Notes: generated from the sequence alone by a model not told the origin. Counted from the first letter of the stretch, positions 1-9,149 are shown. The stretch: 64,000 bases of DNA from Carnobacterium viridans (GCF_900102725.1 NZ_FNJW01000008.1:2330501-2394500), one strand, 5' to 3'. Program-made: numbers and translations.

Positions 1-2
1 TT

Positions 3-299
3 GTGTTTGAATATCCAGTACAATTAATTCATGGTGAAAAGAAAATTCTTGTTGAGATACAGGTGCGGACGTTAGCTATGAATTTTTGGGCAACGATTGA
101 ACATTCGTTAAATTACAAATATCAAGGTGAGTTTCCGGATGCCATCAATGTCCGGTTAAAAAGAGCAGCAGAAGCCGCTTTTCAATTAGATGAAGAAATG
201 TCTCAAATTAGAGAAGAAATCCAAGAAGCACAGCACTTATTTTCTCATAATAAAAGAACAGCGATCAATAAAGCACCTGAAAACAATGATTTTTTTTAA
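3..299 (+). CDS. relQ: Small alarmone synthetase (RelQ/YjbM type), 3' part only
   Basis: C-terminal 98 or so residues of a GTP pyrophosphokinase-like protein; the 5' end lies outside the window and the GTG at base 3 is only the first codon in frame. The segment EIQVRTLAMNFWATIEHSLN is the conserved C-terminal core motif of the RelA/SpoT synthetase fold. Family members transfer pyrophosphate from ATP to GDP or GTP to make (p)ppGpp. No TGS or ACT domain follows before the stop, which fits a small synthetase rather than a long Rel. The downstream order nadK then a pseudouridine synthase matches the yjbM-yjbN-yjbO order of Bacillus, which supports the RelQ assignment. Confidence 0.85.
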   Translation: MFEYPVQLIHGEKKILVEIQVRTLAMNFWATIEHSLNYKYQGEFPDAINVRLKRAAEAAFQLDEEMSQIREEIQEAQHLFSHNKRTAINKAPENNDFF

Positions 300-358
300 T
301 GCATATTGATTGAAGCTGCTACAGCAACATGTTTAAATGAAAAAAGGAGGGGACAACT

Positions 359-1171
359 TTGAAAATAGCAGTAGTTAATAATAATGTTGAGCAATCTTTA
401 AAGCTAGCCGAACAATTTCGGATACTCTGTTTGAAGAACCGTCTTCAGTTAGATGATAAAAATCCAGATGTCGTTGTAACGATTGGTGGAGATGGAACGT
501 TGTTGTCCGCCTTTCATAGGTATGCCCACATGCTTGATAAAGTCCGCTTTGTGGGTGTACATACAGGACATTTAGGCTTTTATACCGATTGGCGAGATTA
601 TGAATTAGAAGATCTCGTTGCAAGTTTGCTTAAAGATAAAGGCGAAAGTGTTAGTTATCCTTTACTTGATGTAAAAGTGACGTATCAAGGACAAAAGGAA
701 CCTTCTCACTTTTTATCTTTAAATGAATCAACAATGAAACGTATAGACGGGACTATGGTGTGTGATGTCTTTATAAAGGACGAGTTGTTTGAGCGGTTTA
801 GGGGAGATGGGATGTGTATCTCAACGCCTACTGGTTCAACAGGTTACAATAAGTCTGTTGGAGGAGCTGTTATCCATCCACGTCTTGAAGCATTGCAGTT
901 AACTGAAATCGCACCAATTAATAATCGCGTTTTTCGCATCTTAGGATCTCCTTTAATTGTGGCACGAGATGAATGGATCAGAATAAAACCACTTACTACA
1001 GAAGGATTTGTTTTAACGATTGACCAGTTAACCTCTTCTGAGAAGAATATTACTGAATTAACTTATAGCATTGCGAAAGAACGCATTCACTTTGCTCGAT
1101 ACAGACACACTCATTTCTGGAGTCGAGTTGAAGATGCTTTTATTGGAGCGAAAAAAAAATATGAAATTTAG
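359..1171 (+). CDS. nadK: NAD kinase
   Basis: 270-residue NAD kinase, which phosphorylates NAD to NADP in the cytoplasm. The GGDG nucleotide-binding motif is at residues 43-46 (IGGDGTLL), the NE motif appears in LNESTMKR, and the glycine-rich STPTGSTGYN segment lies near residue 160. Length is normal for Gram-positive NadK. The start is a TTG preceded by a strong AAAGGAGGGG ribosome site about 9 bases upstream. The gene follows the alarmone synthetase by 59 bases and overlaps the next gene by 11 bases, so the three are probably one transcript. No odd features are seen. Confidence 0.95.
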   Translation: MKIAVVNNNVEQSLKLAEQFRILCLKNRLQLDDKNPDVVVTIGGDGTLLSAFHRYAHMLDKVRFVGVHTGHLGFYTDWRDYELEDLVASLLKDKGESVSYPLLDVKVTYQGQKEPSHFLSLNESTMKRIDGTMVCDVFIKDELFERFRGDGMCISTPTGSTGYNKSVGGAVIHPRLEALQLTEIAPINNRVFRILGSPLIVARDEWIRIKPLTTEGFVLTIDQLTSSEKNITELTYSIAKERIHFARYRHTHFWSRVEDAFIGAKKKYEI

Positions 1172-2072
1172 TTGGAGTTATGATTTGCCAACTAGTTTAC
1201 AAGTGAAGTCATTTCTAAAAACAAAAGGAATTTCACGTAGTTTACTAGCAAAAATAAAGTTTCATGGAGGAAAGATTGAAGTCAATGAAACGGAGGTAAC
1301 GGTACGCTATCTTTTAAAAAGCAAAGATACTGTGCAAGTTACCATCCCTGATGAAGCGCCTCATGAAACAACTGTCCCTATTGATATTCCTATTGATATC
1401 GTATACGAAGATGAGCACTATTTGGTTGTAAATAAACCATATGGGGTAGCCTCAGTCCCTTCTCAAGTACATCCTGAAGGAACTATGGCTAATCGCGTCA
1501 AGGGCTATTATGTACGTCAAAATTACGCTGATCAGGTTATTCATATTGTGACTAGACTTGACCGTGACACCACAGGCCTTATGTTGTTTGCTAAACATGG
1601 ATACGCACATGCACTAATGGATACTAAATTAAGAGCTAAAGAAATTACAAAAAAATATACTGCCTTAATCGGTGGGCAGTTGAACAAAGCTGAACATGGA
1701 TTTATTGATGCGCCAATCGCACGCACCACTGATTCAATTATTACTAGAAGAGCTCATGATTCTGGAAAAGAAGCATTAACTGAATATTGGATCAAAGGAT
1801 CTTTTCCACAAGCTACTTTAGTTGATATTCAATTGCACACCGGCAGGACCCACCAAATTAGGGTGCATTTTGCCCATATCGGTCATCCATTAATGGGTGA
1901 TGACTTATATGGTGGTGAAAAAAATACTTGGATAACCAGGCAGGCGTTGCATTGCAGAGAGCTGAACTTTAGTCATCCTTTTACAAATGAACAAATAAAT
2001 CTTGAACTTAATTACCCAGAAGATATTACCCAATGGCTACATCAACATGAACAGCAAGAGGTTAATAGTTAA
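1161..2072 (+). CDS. RluA/RluD-family RNA pseudouridine synthase
   Basis: 303-residue pseudouridine synthase that isomerises specific uridines in rRNA or tRNA. A short N-terminal S4-like RNA-binding part (residues about 15-75, SRSLLAKIKFHGGKIEVN) is followed by the catalytic domain. The signature TRLDRDTTGL places the catalytic aspartate at residue 134, and the HTGRTHQIRVH segment is the second family hallmark. The ATG chosen at 1161 overlaps nadK by 11 bases and matches the usual family N-terminus; an earlier in-frame start at 1071 would run 30 unconserved codons through nadK. It corresponds in position to Bacillus yjbO. The exact RNA target cannot be told from sequence. Confidence 0.9.
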   Translation: MKFSWSYDLPTSLQVKSFLKTKGISRSLLAKIKFHGGKIEVNETEVTVRYLLKSKDTVQVTIPDEAPHETTVPIDIPIDIVYEDEHYLVVNKPYGVASVPSQVHPEGTMANRVKGYYVRQNYADQVIHIVTRLDRDTTGLMLFAKHGYAHALMDTKLRAKEITKKYTALIGGQLNKAEHGFIDAPIARTTDSIITRRAHDSGKEALTEYWIKGSFPQATLVDIQLHTGRTHQIRVHFAHIGHPLMGDDLYGGEKNTWITRQALHCRELNFSHPFTNEQINLELNYPEDITQWLHQHEQQEVNS

Positions 2073-2101
2073 TGGAACGAACTTAGAAAGGGGTGTAGCC
2101 C

Positions 2102-3466
2102 TTGAAAGAAGTACAAATGGAATTTGAAGAACAAATAGAACAACTAAAAGATTATTTGGCTGCCCAAGATATCATCTTATTTAGAGAGAGATTTTTAGAA
2201 TTGCACGTTTACGAACAAAGCCAAGTGTATCTTTCTTTATCCGACAATGAACGATTAGACTTATACAATTTTTTATCTCCTAAAGAAATGGCAGATATGT
2301 TTGAAGTCCTTGAGGAAGAGGAAGAGTCAGTTGAAAAATATTTAGAAGAAATGAATCCTCAGTATGCTGCAGATATGTTAAGCGAGATGTACAGAGATAA
2401 TGCAGTAGACATGTTGAATCAATTAGAACCAGCAACAATCAAAAAATATTTAAGTTTAATGCCTTCAGAAGATGCGGATGGAATTAAAAAATTATTGAAT
2501 TATGAGGACGATACTGCAGGTTCAATAATGACAACTGAGTATGTTTCAATTTTTGCGAATCAAACAATAAAATCAGCTATGGCCATTTTAAAAAAGAAAG
2601 CGCCAGAAGCTGAGACAATCTATTATGTGTACGTGGTAGAACTGAATAGAAAATTAGTGGGCGTAATCTCATTAAGAGATTTAATCGTACATGAAGACGA
2701 TGAAATGATCTCCGACATCATGGGAGACCGCCTAGTGTACGTCAATGTGAATGATGACCAAAGAGATGTAGCACGTACAATGCAAGACTATGACTTTTTA
2801 GCTATTCCAGTAGTAGACAATGAAGAACGATTAATTGGAATCATCACGATTGATGATATTATTGATGTCATTAATGATGAAGCCGCCAGCGATTACTCTG
2901 GGTTGGCTGGGGTCGATGTAGATGAAAAATCTGAAAATCCATTTGTTGTCGCTTCAAAAAGACTTCCATGGTTAATCATATTATTATTCCTTGGCATAGG
3001 CACATCTACTTTAATTAGCAATTATGAAGAAATGATTAGTGAGGCAAGCATTTTAGCTGTTTTTATCTCGTTAATCACAGGAACTGCGGGTAATGCAGGA
3101 ACCCAATCATTAGCTGTAGCGGTCCGTAAATTAGCAGACAGCGATGATAACAAGAGAAGTTTTAGAAAATTGATTTTGAGTGAAATAGCATCTGGTTTAA
3201 TTACCGGTGTGGTGACGGGAGTTACGATTTTTTTAGCAGTAGGACTATGGCAACAAAATTACATTTTAGGATTAGTAATTGGTATTGCAATGCTGGCGGC
3301 TATCACAATCGCCAACCTTGCGGGTAGTTTTATACCTATCTTAATGGAAAGAATAGGATTTGATCCGGCAGTGGCTAGTGGCCCTTTTATCACGACACTC
3401 ACAGATTTAACTAGTGTGCTGATATACTTTAATATTGCTGCATTATTTATGAATTATTTAGTCTAG
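2102..3466 (+). CDS. mgtE: Magnesium transporter MgtE
   Basis: 454-residue MgtE-type magnesium channel of the cell membrane. It has an acidic MgtE N-domain (about residues 10-130), a pair of CBS domains (about 140-260) and a C-terminal membrane region with about five helices from residue 285. The membrane part carries the family pore sequence SLITGTAGNAGTQSLAVAVR. The N and CBS domains normally sense cytosolic magnesium and close the pore. TTG at 2102 is preceded by AAAGGGG at a good distance; the ATG at 2117 is a less likely start. It lies 29 bases after the pseudouridine synthase gene, probably cotranscribed. No M-box riboswitch is visible upstream. Confidence 0.93.
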   Translation: MKEVQMEFEEQIEQLKDYLAAQDIILFRERFLELHVYEQSQVYLSLSDNERLDLYNFLSPKEMADMFEVLEEEEESVEKYLEEMNPQYAADMLSEMYRDNAVDMLNQLEPATIKKYLSLMPSEDADGIKKLLNYEDDTAGSIMTTEYVSIFANQTIKSAMAILKKKAPEAETIYYVYVVELNRKLVGVISLRDLIVHEDDEMISDIMGDRLVYVNVNDDQRDVARTMQDYDFLAIPVVDNEERLIGIITIDDIIDVINDEAASDYSGLAGVDVDEKSENPFVVASKRLPWLIILLFLGIGTSTLISNYEEMISEASILAVFISLITGTAGNAGTQSLAVAVRKLADSDDNKRSFRKLILSEIASGLITGVVTGVTIFLAVGLWQQNYILGLVIGIAMLAAITIANLAGSFIPILMERIGFDPAVASGPFITTLTDLTSVLIYFNIAALFMNYLV

Positions 3467-3538
3467 AAATGCATTATTGAAATAGTAAATACACTTAAAC
3501 AGAATAGAAGTATTTGCGCTAGAAGAGGATGAACATCT

Positions 3539-4561
3539 GTGGCAAATAGAAAGAAAAAAAAGATCACAAAAAAACAAAAAGAACAAAGAACAAAATTAAT
3601 TTCCGCCGGTGTCGTACTCTTGTTGGTTTTCTTCATGGGATTATTTCTAGGAGAAAATAAACAGTCTGATCTTTCTTTAAGTGGTAAAATAGAGCAGTTT
3701 AAAGAAGAACTGATCACAATTTTTCAGCCAGAAGAAAAAGAAGAAGTAAATGAGACAAAAAATCAAGAAACAACAATCCGTTTTTTAGATGCAAATCAAG
3801 GATCAGCAACTCTTATTCAAGCCAAGGACGGCACAACTATTTTAATAGATAGTGGACGTTATGAAGACAAAGATAAGAAAATTATTCAACAGCTGGATGA
3901 ATATATTGGAACAGGCGGAACGATTGATCTTCTTATATTCACTCACAATGATTCAGATCATATTGGGTATGGAGATCTTATTATCAATTATTATGATGTA
4001 AAAGAAGTCTGGATGAATGGAAATGATGCAACCAGTAAAATTTACGAGCGGGTATTAGATGCTGTAGATGCAAGTAACGCAGTCTACACTGAACCTAAAA
4101 CTGGTGAAAAACATCAAGTAGGGCCTTTTCAAATCGATGTACTCAGTCCTGATGAGCAGTCAGATAATGACCAAAATGATGATTCGATCGTAACCAAAAT
4201 TACGGTTAATCAAGTAAGTGGATTATTCAGTGGGGATGCTTCTCAAAGTATTGAAAAAGATATTGTTGAATCTGGAGCAGATGTAACAGCTGATTTCATT
4301 TTAATGGGACATCATGGATCAGACACTAGTACTGGCGAAGAATGGATTCAGGCAAGTCAACCCGAGTTTGCAGTTTTTTCAGCAGGAGAAAACAATAGCT
4401 ATGGACATCCTGGGGAAGAAGCGATTGGCAGATTACAAAAACTAGCTATTCCGGTTTATGGAACAATCGAATATGGTACGATTACTTTAACGGTTCATGA
4501 AGATGGAACTTATAGTATTCAAACTGAAAAGGGAGAGAATCCTGATGAAGATGGTGCTTGA
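3539..4561 (+). CDS. Membrane-anchored ComEC/Rec2-like metallo-beta-lactamase-fold hydrolase
   Basis: 340-residue protein with a very basic N-terminus, one membrane segment (about residues 20-39) and a long metallo-beta-lactamase domain that should face the outside. The metal-binding motif FTHNDSDHIGYG puts H136, D138, D140 and H141 in place; later SGLFSGDAS and MGHHGSDTS supply further ligands. This is the stand-alone hydrolase related to the C-terminal domain of the competence protein ComEC, but without the ComEC channel. Relatives are suspected nucleases or phosphodiesterases; the substrate here is unknown. GTG start with AGAGGATG upstream. It overlaps the DUF3006 gene by 17 bases, a pairing seen in other Firmicutes. 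Confidence 0.85.
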   Translation: MANRKKKKITKKQKEQRTKLISAGVVLLLVFFMGLFLGENKQSDLSLSGKIEQFKEELITIFQPEEKEEVNETKNQETTIRFLDANQGSATLIQAKDGTTILIDSGRYEDKDKKIIQQLDEYIGTGGTIDLLIFTHNDSDHIGYGDLIINYYDVKEVWMNGNDATSKIYERVLDAVDASNAVYTEPKTGEKHQVGPFQIDVLSPDEQSDNDQNDDSIVTKITVNQVSGLFSGDASQSIEKDIVESGADVTADFILMGHHGSDTSTGEEWIQASQPEFAVFSAGENNSYGHPGEEAIGRLQKLAIPVYGTIEYGTITLTVHEDGTYSIQTEKGENPDEDGA

Positions 4562-4781
4562 AGAAATAGAAGGTGAACTGGCTCGTTTCGTACCTGATGA
4601 AGGGCCCTTGGTTCTTGTGAAAAAGAATTGCTTACCAGAAAATTATCACCTTGGCGAGTTGTATGAAGTGTCTATAGAAGGTGAACGAGTTATTGCTATT
4701 AAACCTTTAAAAAAAGAAACAGAGGAAAGGCTTGCTAAGATGAAGCAAAAGAGAGCAAAACTTTTAAATAAAAAGCGATAA
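4545..4781 (+). CDS. DUF3006 family protein
   Basis: 78-residue protein with a DUF3006-like core (EGELARFVPDEGPLVLVKK followed by a LGELYEVSIEGERVIAIKP strand region) and a lysine- and arginine-rich tail. The family is small, beta-rich and of unknown function. The ATG at 4545 is chosen because GGGAGAG lies just upstream; the frame is open further up but inside the preceding gene. It overlaps the metallo-beta-lactamase gene by 17 bases, so the two are translationally coupled, which suggests a shared job. The basic C-terminus could bind nucleic acid or ribosomes, but this is a guess. Confidence 0.75.
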   Translation: MKMVLEEIEGELARFVPDEGPLVLVKKNCLPENYHLGELYEVSIEGERVIAIKPLKKETEERLAKMKQKRAKLLNKKR

Positions 4782-4822
4782 AAAAGCAATGAAAAACATA
4801 AGATGTTTTTCATTGCTTTTTT
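4782..4822. terminator. Bidirectional intrinsic terminator
   Basis: A long inverted repeat (arms about AAAAAGCAATGAAAAACAT and its complement, only a few loop bases) has an A-run on the left and a T-run on the right. It sits between convergent genes and can end both the DUF3006 transcript and the acetyltransferase transcript. Confidence 0.93.
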
Positions 4823-4832
4823 GATTGTAAGA

Positions 4833-5267
4833 TTAATCCAGCTTTTTACTCATCAAATGATGAGGGATGCCCGCATCCATAAAACCTTCACCTTCAACTT
4901 GATAACCTAATTTTTCATAAAAAGTTAAGGCATGGTCTTGTGCATCAAGCATGAGTGTATTAAATTTCTTTGTTCTAGCAAACCGTTCTATTTCTAGCAT
5001 TAGTTCATGACCTAAATTCATTTTACGAAAGTCCATTAAAACAGCCACTCGTTGGATTTTGAATGTACTTGTGTTTTTTTTGTAGATTCTTGCTGTAGAA
5101 ACGGCTTTGTTTTCTAAATAACCGATGACATGCTGAGTTTGATCTTCTAAGTCATCAATTTCTAATTCTGGAGGAACAAGTTGTTCTTCTACAAATACTT
5201 TATTTCTGATTTTTACAGCATCTTTATAATTGTTAGAGCTTAAGTCTGTTGTCCAAATAAATTCCAT
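4833..5267 (-). CDS. GNAT family N-acetyltransferase
   Basis: 144-residue acyl-CoA-dependent acetyltransferase. The N-terminal part (KIRNKVFVEEQLVPPELEID) and the length resemble the ElaA/YjcF-like branch of GNAT proteins. Motif A is visible as IQRVAVLMDFRKMNLGHELM, where KMNLGH stands in for the usual Q/R-x-x-G-x-G pyrophosphate loop; motif B is LMLDAQDHALTFYEKLGYQ. The substrate cannot be predicted. It is a monocistronic gene convergent with DUF3006 and divergent from the M42 peptidase gene. Confidence 0.85.
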   Translation of the reverse strand: MEFIWTTDLSSNNYKDAVKIRNKVFVEEQLVPPELEIDDLEDQTQHVIGYLENKAVSTARIYKKNTSTFKIQRVAVLMDFRKMNLGHELMLEIERFARTKKFNTLMLDAQDHALTFYEKLGYQVEGEGFMDAGIPHHLMSKKLD

Positions 5268-5421
5268 AATATCCCTGCTTTCTACGTAGTTAAAATCGTA
5301 CCATAACTAATAAAAGGAATCTATAAGAAAACAACTACAGCTTTTATTCAGAGCTTCTTTATTTATTTCAATGAATGAACTATACTAAAGAGTATAATTC
5401 ATAGGAATGGTGGTTAATGTA

Positions 5422-6456
5422 ATGAATGAAAAAACGATTCAGCTGGTTGAAAAATTAACAACAATCCCTTCTCCAACAGGGAATACGTATGAAATTATTG
5501 CCTTTATCGAAAACTATTTAAAACAAATAGGATATGAAGCAAAAAAAACAAATAAAGGCAGTTTAATGGTTACCGTAAAAGGAATAAACCATCAAAAACA
5601 ACGGTTTGTAACAGCTCATGTGGATACATTAGGAGCGATGGTAAGAGCAATCAAACCAAATGGACGACTTAAATTAGATTTAATTGGTGGATTTCGTTAT
5701 AACGCTATTGAAGGTGAGTATTGTACGATACATACAGCTAATAGGAATATATCGGGTACGATTCTGATGCACCAAACTAGTGTCCACGTTTATAAAGATG
5801 CAGGAACTGCGGAGAGAAATCAAGATAATATGGAAGTTCGGATCGATGAAAAAGTACACACTAAAGAGGAAACAAAAGATCTTGGTATTTCTATAGGAGA
5901 TTTTATTAGTTTTGATCCTAGAACTGAGATTACAGCTAACGGCTATATTAAATCGCGTCATCTAGATGACAAAGTAAGCGTAGCTATATTACTGCAATTT
6001 TTAAAAAAAATAAGCAATGAAAAAATAAATCTGCCATATACAACTCATTTTTATATTTCGACGAATGAAGAAATTGGGTATGGTGGGAATTCGAATATTT
6101 CTGATAAAGTGGTCGAATATTTAGCGGTTGACATGGGTGCAATGGGAGATGACCAACAAACAGACGAATACTCTGTATCTATATGTGTCAAAGATGGAAG
6201 TGGTCCTTATCATTATGAAATGAGGAAAAAACTAACTCAAATTTGTGAAGATAAAGGAATTCCTTACCAACTCGATATTTATCCTTTTTACGGGAGTGAT
6301 GCATCTGCAGCTATGAAAGCTGGTGCGGACGTTCGTCATGCATTAGTAGGCGCAGGAATCGAAGCTAGCCATGCTTATGAAAGAACCCATGAGGAATCAA
6401 TCATAGCAACAGAACAATTGATTGAGCAGTATCTAATGAGCAGTATGCAAGATTAA
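5422..6456 (+). CDS. M42 family metallopeptidase (glutamyl/deblocking aminopeptidase-like)
   Basis: 344-residue cytoplasmic zinc or cobalt aminopeptidase of the M42 family. Metal ligands appear as H66 and D68 in TAHVDTLGAM, the aspartate of SRHLDDKVSV, the glutamates of STNEEIGYGG, and the aspartate of YLAVDMGAMG. A beta-rich insertion between about residues 70 and 165 is the family dimerisation domain. The ATG at 5422 is preferred over the in-frame ATG at 5407 because GGAATGGTGG lies 8 bases before it. TATACT and TATAAT boxes at 5381 and 5393 are possible -10 elements. Family members trim N-terminal residues from peptides. Confidence 0.88.
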   Translation: MNEKTIQLVEKLTTIPSPTGNTYEIIAFIENYLKQIGYEAKKTNKGSLMVTVKGINHQKQRFVTAHVDTLGAMVRAIKPNGRLKLDLIGGFRYNAIEGEYCTIHTANRNISGTILMHQTSVHVYKDAGTAERNQDNMEVRIDEKVHTKEETKDLGISIGDFISFDPRTEITANGYIKSRHLDDKVSVAILLQFLKKISNEKINLPYTTHFYISTNEEIGYGGNSNISDKVVEYLAVDMGAMGDDQQTDEYSVSICVKDGSGPYHYEMRKKLTQICEDKGIPYQLDIYPFYGSDASAAMKAGADVRHALVGAGIEASHAYERTHEESIIATEQLIEQYLMSSMQD

Positions 6457-6477
6457 TCAGAGAGGACTAACTTTTTT

Positions 6478-7572
6478 ATGGATTACTTTAAAAAATCAAA
6501 ATTAATGTTTTGGACAGTTTGGTTATTAGTCAGTGCAACATTAATCTTTATGAGCACTAAAATCGAGTTTATTTTTCAACCATTGACAACATTTGTTTCG
6601 ACATTGTTTACACCGCTTATTGTTGCAGGTTTTTTATATTACTTATTAAATCCAGTAATTGGCCAATTAGAAAAAATCAAAATCAAACGAAACTATGGAA
6701 TCATCATCGTTTTTCTTTTATTCCTTAGTTTTGTAGCATTTTTAGCTGTTTCAGTTATTCCTAATTTATTAGAACAAGTTGGACAATTAATTACGAGCAT
6801 ACCGTCGTTTTTAAAAACATTAGAAGATTTTTCTAATGAACTTTTACAAGGACCAATGCTTGAAAACTTCGACTTAGAAAAAAGTTTAGGTACTATGGAT
6901 CTCTCCATTGAAAATATCGCTAATACGATTTTCACAACATTGACTGCAAGTGTTGGAACTTTAGTAGGCGCATTGACGAACACTACAATCGTCATTTTCA
7001 CTGTGCCAATCATCTTATTTTATATGTTTAAAGATGGAAAACACTTTCGACCAGCGGTGGCTAAATTTTTTCCAAAAGAATATAGAGGTCAAATGATTGA
7101 ATTATTAGGCCAAATGAATGAAACCATTGCTTCATATATTAGTGGTCAAGCTTTAGTTTGTTTATTTGTAGCAATATTTACTTATTTAGGCTATTTGATT
7201 ACAGGAATGCCTTATGGATTATTGTTAGGGATCATTGCAGGCGTTACAAATATTATTCCTTATATCGGTCCTTATATTGGGGCAGCCCCAGCAGTCTTTA
7301 TTGCTTTAACGATTTCTCCAACACAAGCTCTGCTAGTAGCGCTCGTAGTATTAGTGGTGCAACAGATTGACAGTGCATTTATTTCACCAAATGTGATTGG
7401 GAAAACATTATCAATCCATCCATTAACGATTATCGTCTTATTGTTGGTTGCAGGGAACATTGCTGGAATACTTGGAATGATCTTAGGAGTTCCAACATAT
7501 GCAGTCGTTAAGACGGTTGTTGTCTATTTAAGAGATATGTTTATGATTAGAAAAAAACATGCTTCAACTTAA
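6478..7572 (+). CDS. AI-2E family transporter (PerM/YdiK-like membrane protein)
   Basis: 364-residue integral membrane protein with about eight hydrophobic segments arranged as in the AI-2E family: three early helices, a soluble middle (about residues 100-150), then a cluster of helices from 155 to the end. The conserved GIIAGVTNIIPYIGPYIGA stretch and VQQIDSAFISPNVIG are family signatures. Members export small signals or ions; most are uncharacterised, and the family name does not prove autoinducer-2 transport. It lies 21 bases after the M42 gene, probably one operon, ending at the hairpin from 7609. Confidence 0.88.
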   Translation: MDYFKKSKLMFWTVWLLVSATLIFMSTKIEFIFQPLTTFVSTLFTPLIVAGFLYYLLNPVIGQLEKIKIKRNYGIIIVFLLFLSFVAFLAVSVIPNLLEQVGQLITSIPSFLKTLEDFSNELLQGPMLENFDLEKSLGTMDLSIENIANTIFTTLTASVGTLVGALTNTTIVIFTVPIILFYMFKDGKHFRPAVAKFFPKEYRGQMIELLGQMNETIASYISGQALVCLFVAIFTYLGYLITGMPYGLLLGIIAGVTNIIPYIGPYIGAAPAVFIALTISPTQALLVALVVLVVQQIDSAFISPNVIGKTLSIHPLTIIVLLLVAGNIAGILGMILGVPTYAVVKTVVVYLRDMFMIRKKHAST

Positions 7573-7608
7573 AAAAAATCCTATAAATTGTTGTTTTCTT
7601 TATAGAGT

Positions 7609-7660
7609 TTGTGATATAGTGTTCAGAGTGAAAGCATGAACACTATATCACAATTTTTTT
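7609..7660 (+). terminator. Perfect 16-bp inverted repeat plus T-run (terminator or operator)
   Basis: The arms are TTGTGATATAGTGTTC (7609-7624) and its exact complement (7638-7653) around a 13-base loop, followed by eight T's. The simplest reading is an intrinsic terminator for the transporter gene. The stem is unusually AT-rich and long, and the left arm contains a TATAGT that could act as a -10 box for the NADH oxidase gene downstream, so an operator role cannot be excluded. Confidence 0.75.
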
Positions 7661-7714
7661 TGGTGAGTGAATGTAGTCACATAATTTAAATGGCCTTATA
7701 GGAGGATACAAATA

Positions 7715-9070
7715 ATGAAAGTAGTCGTTATTGGATGTACACATGCTGGTACCTCAGCTGTTAAAACAATCTTAAAAGAAAACCCATCTGTGGAAGTATC
7801 TATTTTTGAAAGAAATGACAATGTTTCGTTCTTATCTTGTGGAATTGCAATGTATGTTGGTGGAGTTGTAAAAGATCCAGCAGGCTTGTTCTACTCAAAC
7901 CCTGAGGAATTAACTCAAATGGGTGCAAATGTTAAAATGGAACACAACGTTAAAAGTATTGATACGCAAGCTAAAAAAGTAACAGTAGAAAACATGAATA
8001 CTGGAGAAGTATTTGAAGAAACATATGACAAATTAGTAAACACAACTGGATCTTGGCCTATTACACCTCCAATTCCTGGTATCGAAACTAAAAATGTTTT
8101 ATTATGTAAAAATTACAATCAAGCAGAAGAAGTCATCAAACAAAACCAAACCGCTAAAAAAGTAGTTATTGTTGGTGGAGGCTACATTGGTATTGAATTA
8201 GTAGAAGCATTTGAACAATCAGGTAAACAAGTAACTTTAATTGATGGATTAGACCGTATTCTTAACAAATACTTAGATCCAGAATTTACGGATGTATTGG
8301 AAAGTACTTTAGAAGAACGTGGAATTAAACTTGCATTGAACCAAGCTGTAACTTCTTTCAACGCTGACGAAAACGGCGAAGTTAAATCTGTAACTACTCC
8401 AAAAGGCGAATACGAAGCAGACTTAGTTATTTTATGCGTTGGATTCCGTCCAAACAATGAATTATTAAAAGGTAAAGTTGACATGATGCCAAATGGCGCA
8501 ATCCTTGTTGATGATTATATGAGAACAAGTGATAAAGATATTTATGCAGCTGGAGACAGTTGTGCAGTTCATTACAATCCAAATGGCGGATCAGCTTACA
8601 TTCCTTTAGCAACTAACGCTGTTCGTATGGGAACTTTAGTAGGTAAGAATATTATTGAACCTAAAGTGAGATATAGAGGAACACAATCAACTTCAGGTTT
8701 GTACTTGTTTGGCTATAACATTGGTTCAACTGGTGTAAACGTTAATAGTGCTGCACACTTTGGCCTAGATGTTCGTGCAGTTTTCGTTAAAGACAACTAC
8801 CGTCCAGAATTTATGCCGACTACTGAAGAAGTTTTCATGAAATTAGTTTATGAAGTAGGAACAAACCGCATCGTTGGTGGACAAATTATGTCTAAATATG
8901 ATGTAACAGCTTCTGCTAACACACTTTCATTAGCTATTCAAAATAAAATGACGATTGAAGATCTTGCTTATGTAGATTTCTTCTTCCAACCTTATTTTGA
9001 CCGTCCTTGGAACTACTTGAACATCTTAGCTCAAGCAGCTTGTGATCAAGAAGACCAATTAGCTAAATAA
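7715..9070 (+). CDS. nox: NADH oxidase (water-forming)
   Basis: 451-residue FAD-dependent pyridine nucleotide-disulfide family oxidase that reduces oxygen to water with NADH and regenerates NAD in fermenting lactic acid bacteria. The N-terminal FAD fold ends at GCTHAGTSAV with conserved H10; the single redox-active cysteine is C42 in SFLSCGIAMYV. The second dinucleotide fold is at VVIVGGGYIGIELVEAF (about residue 150), and the AAGDSCAVHY segment near 280 binds FAD. A single active cysteine with this length is typical of Nox rather than CoA-disulfide reductase, although that relative is the main alternative. RBS GGAGG lies 10 bases before the ATG. Confidence 0.92.
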   Translation: MKVVVIGCTHAGTSAVKTILKENPSVEVSIFERNDNVSFLSCGIAMYVGGVVKDPAGLFYSNPEELTQMGANVKMEHNVKSIDTQAKKVTVENMNTGEVFEETYDKLVNTTGSWPITPPIPGIETKNVLLCKNYNQAEEVIKQNQTAKKVVIVGGGYIGIELVEAFEQSGKQVTLIDGLDRILNKYLDPEFTDVLESTLEERGIKLALNQAVTSFNADENGEVKSVTTPKGEYEADLVILCVGFRPNNELLKGKVDMMPNGAILVDDYMRTSDKDIYAAGDSCAVHYNPNGGSAYIPLATNAVRMGTLVGKNIIEPKVRYRGTQSTSGLYLFGYNIGSTGVNVNSAAHFGLDVRAVFVKDNYRPEFMPTTEEVFMKLVYEVGTNRIVGGQIMSKYDVTASANTLSLAIQNKMTIEDLAYVDFFFQPYFDRPWNYLNILAQAACDQEDQLAK

Positions 9071-9149
9071 TCGAACATATAAATTGATGTATAAAAACAG
9101 CAAAATCTTTGAAGCTTGATAGTTGAAAAGATTCATAATAAAATAGGTA

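Noticed and set aside
1071-1160. N-terminal extension of the pseudouridine synthase
   Set aside because: It would lie inside nadK and adds 30 residues unlike the family; the ATG at 1161 is natural.
7609-7653. Classical Rex operator before nox
   Set aside because: The TTGTGA and TCACAA words are 33 bases apart, not six, so the usual 18-bp Rex site is not present. Kept only as a side possibility.
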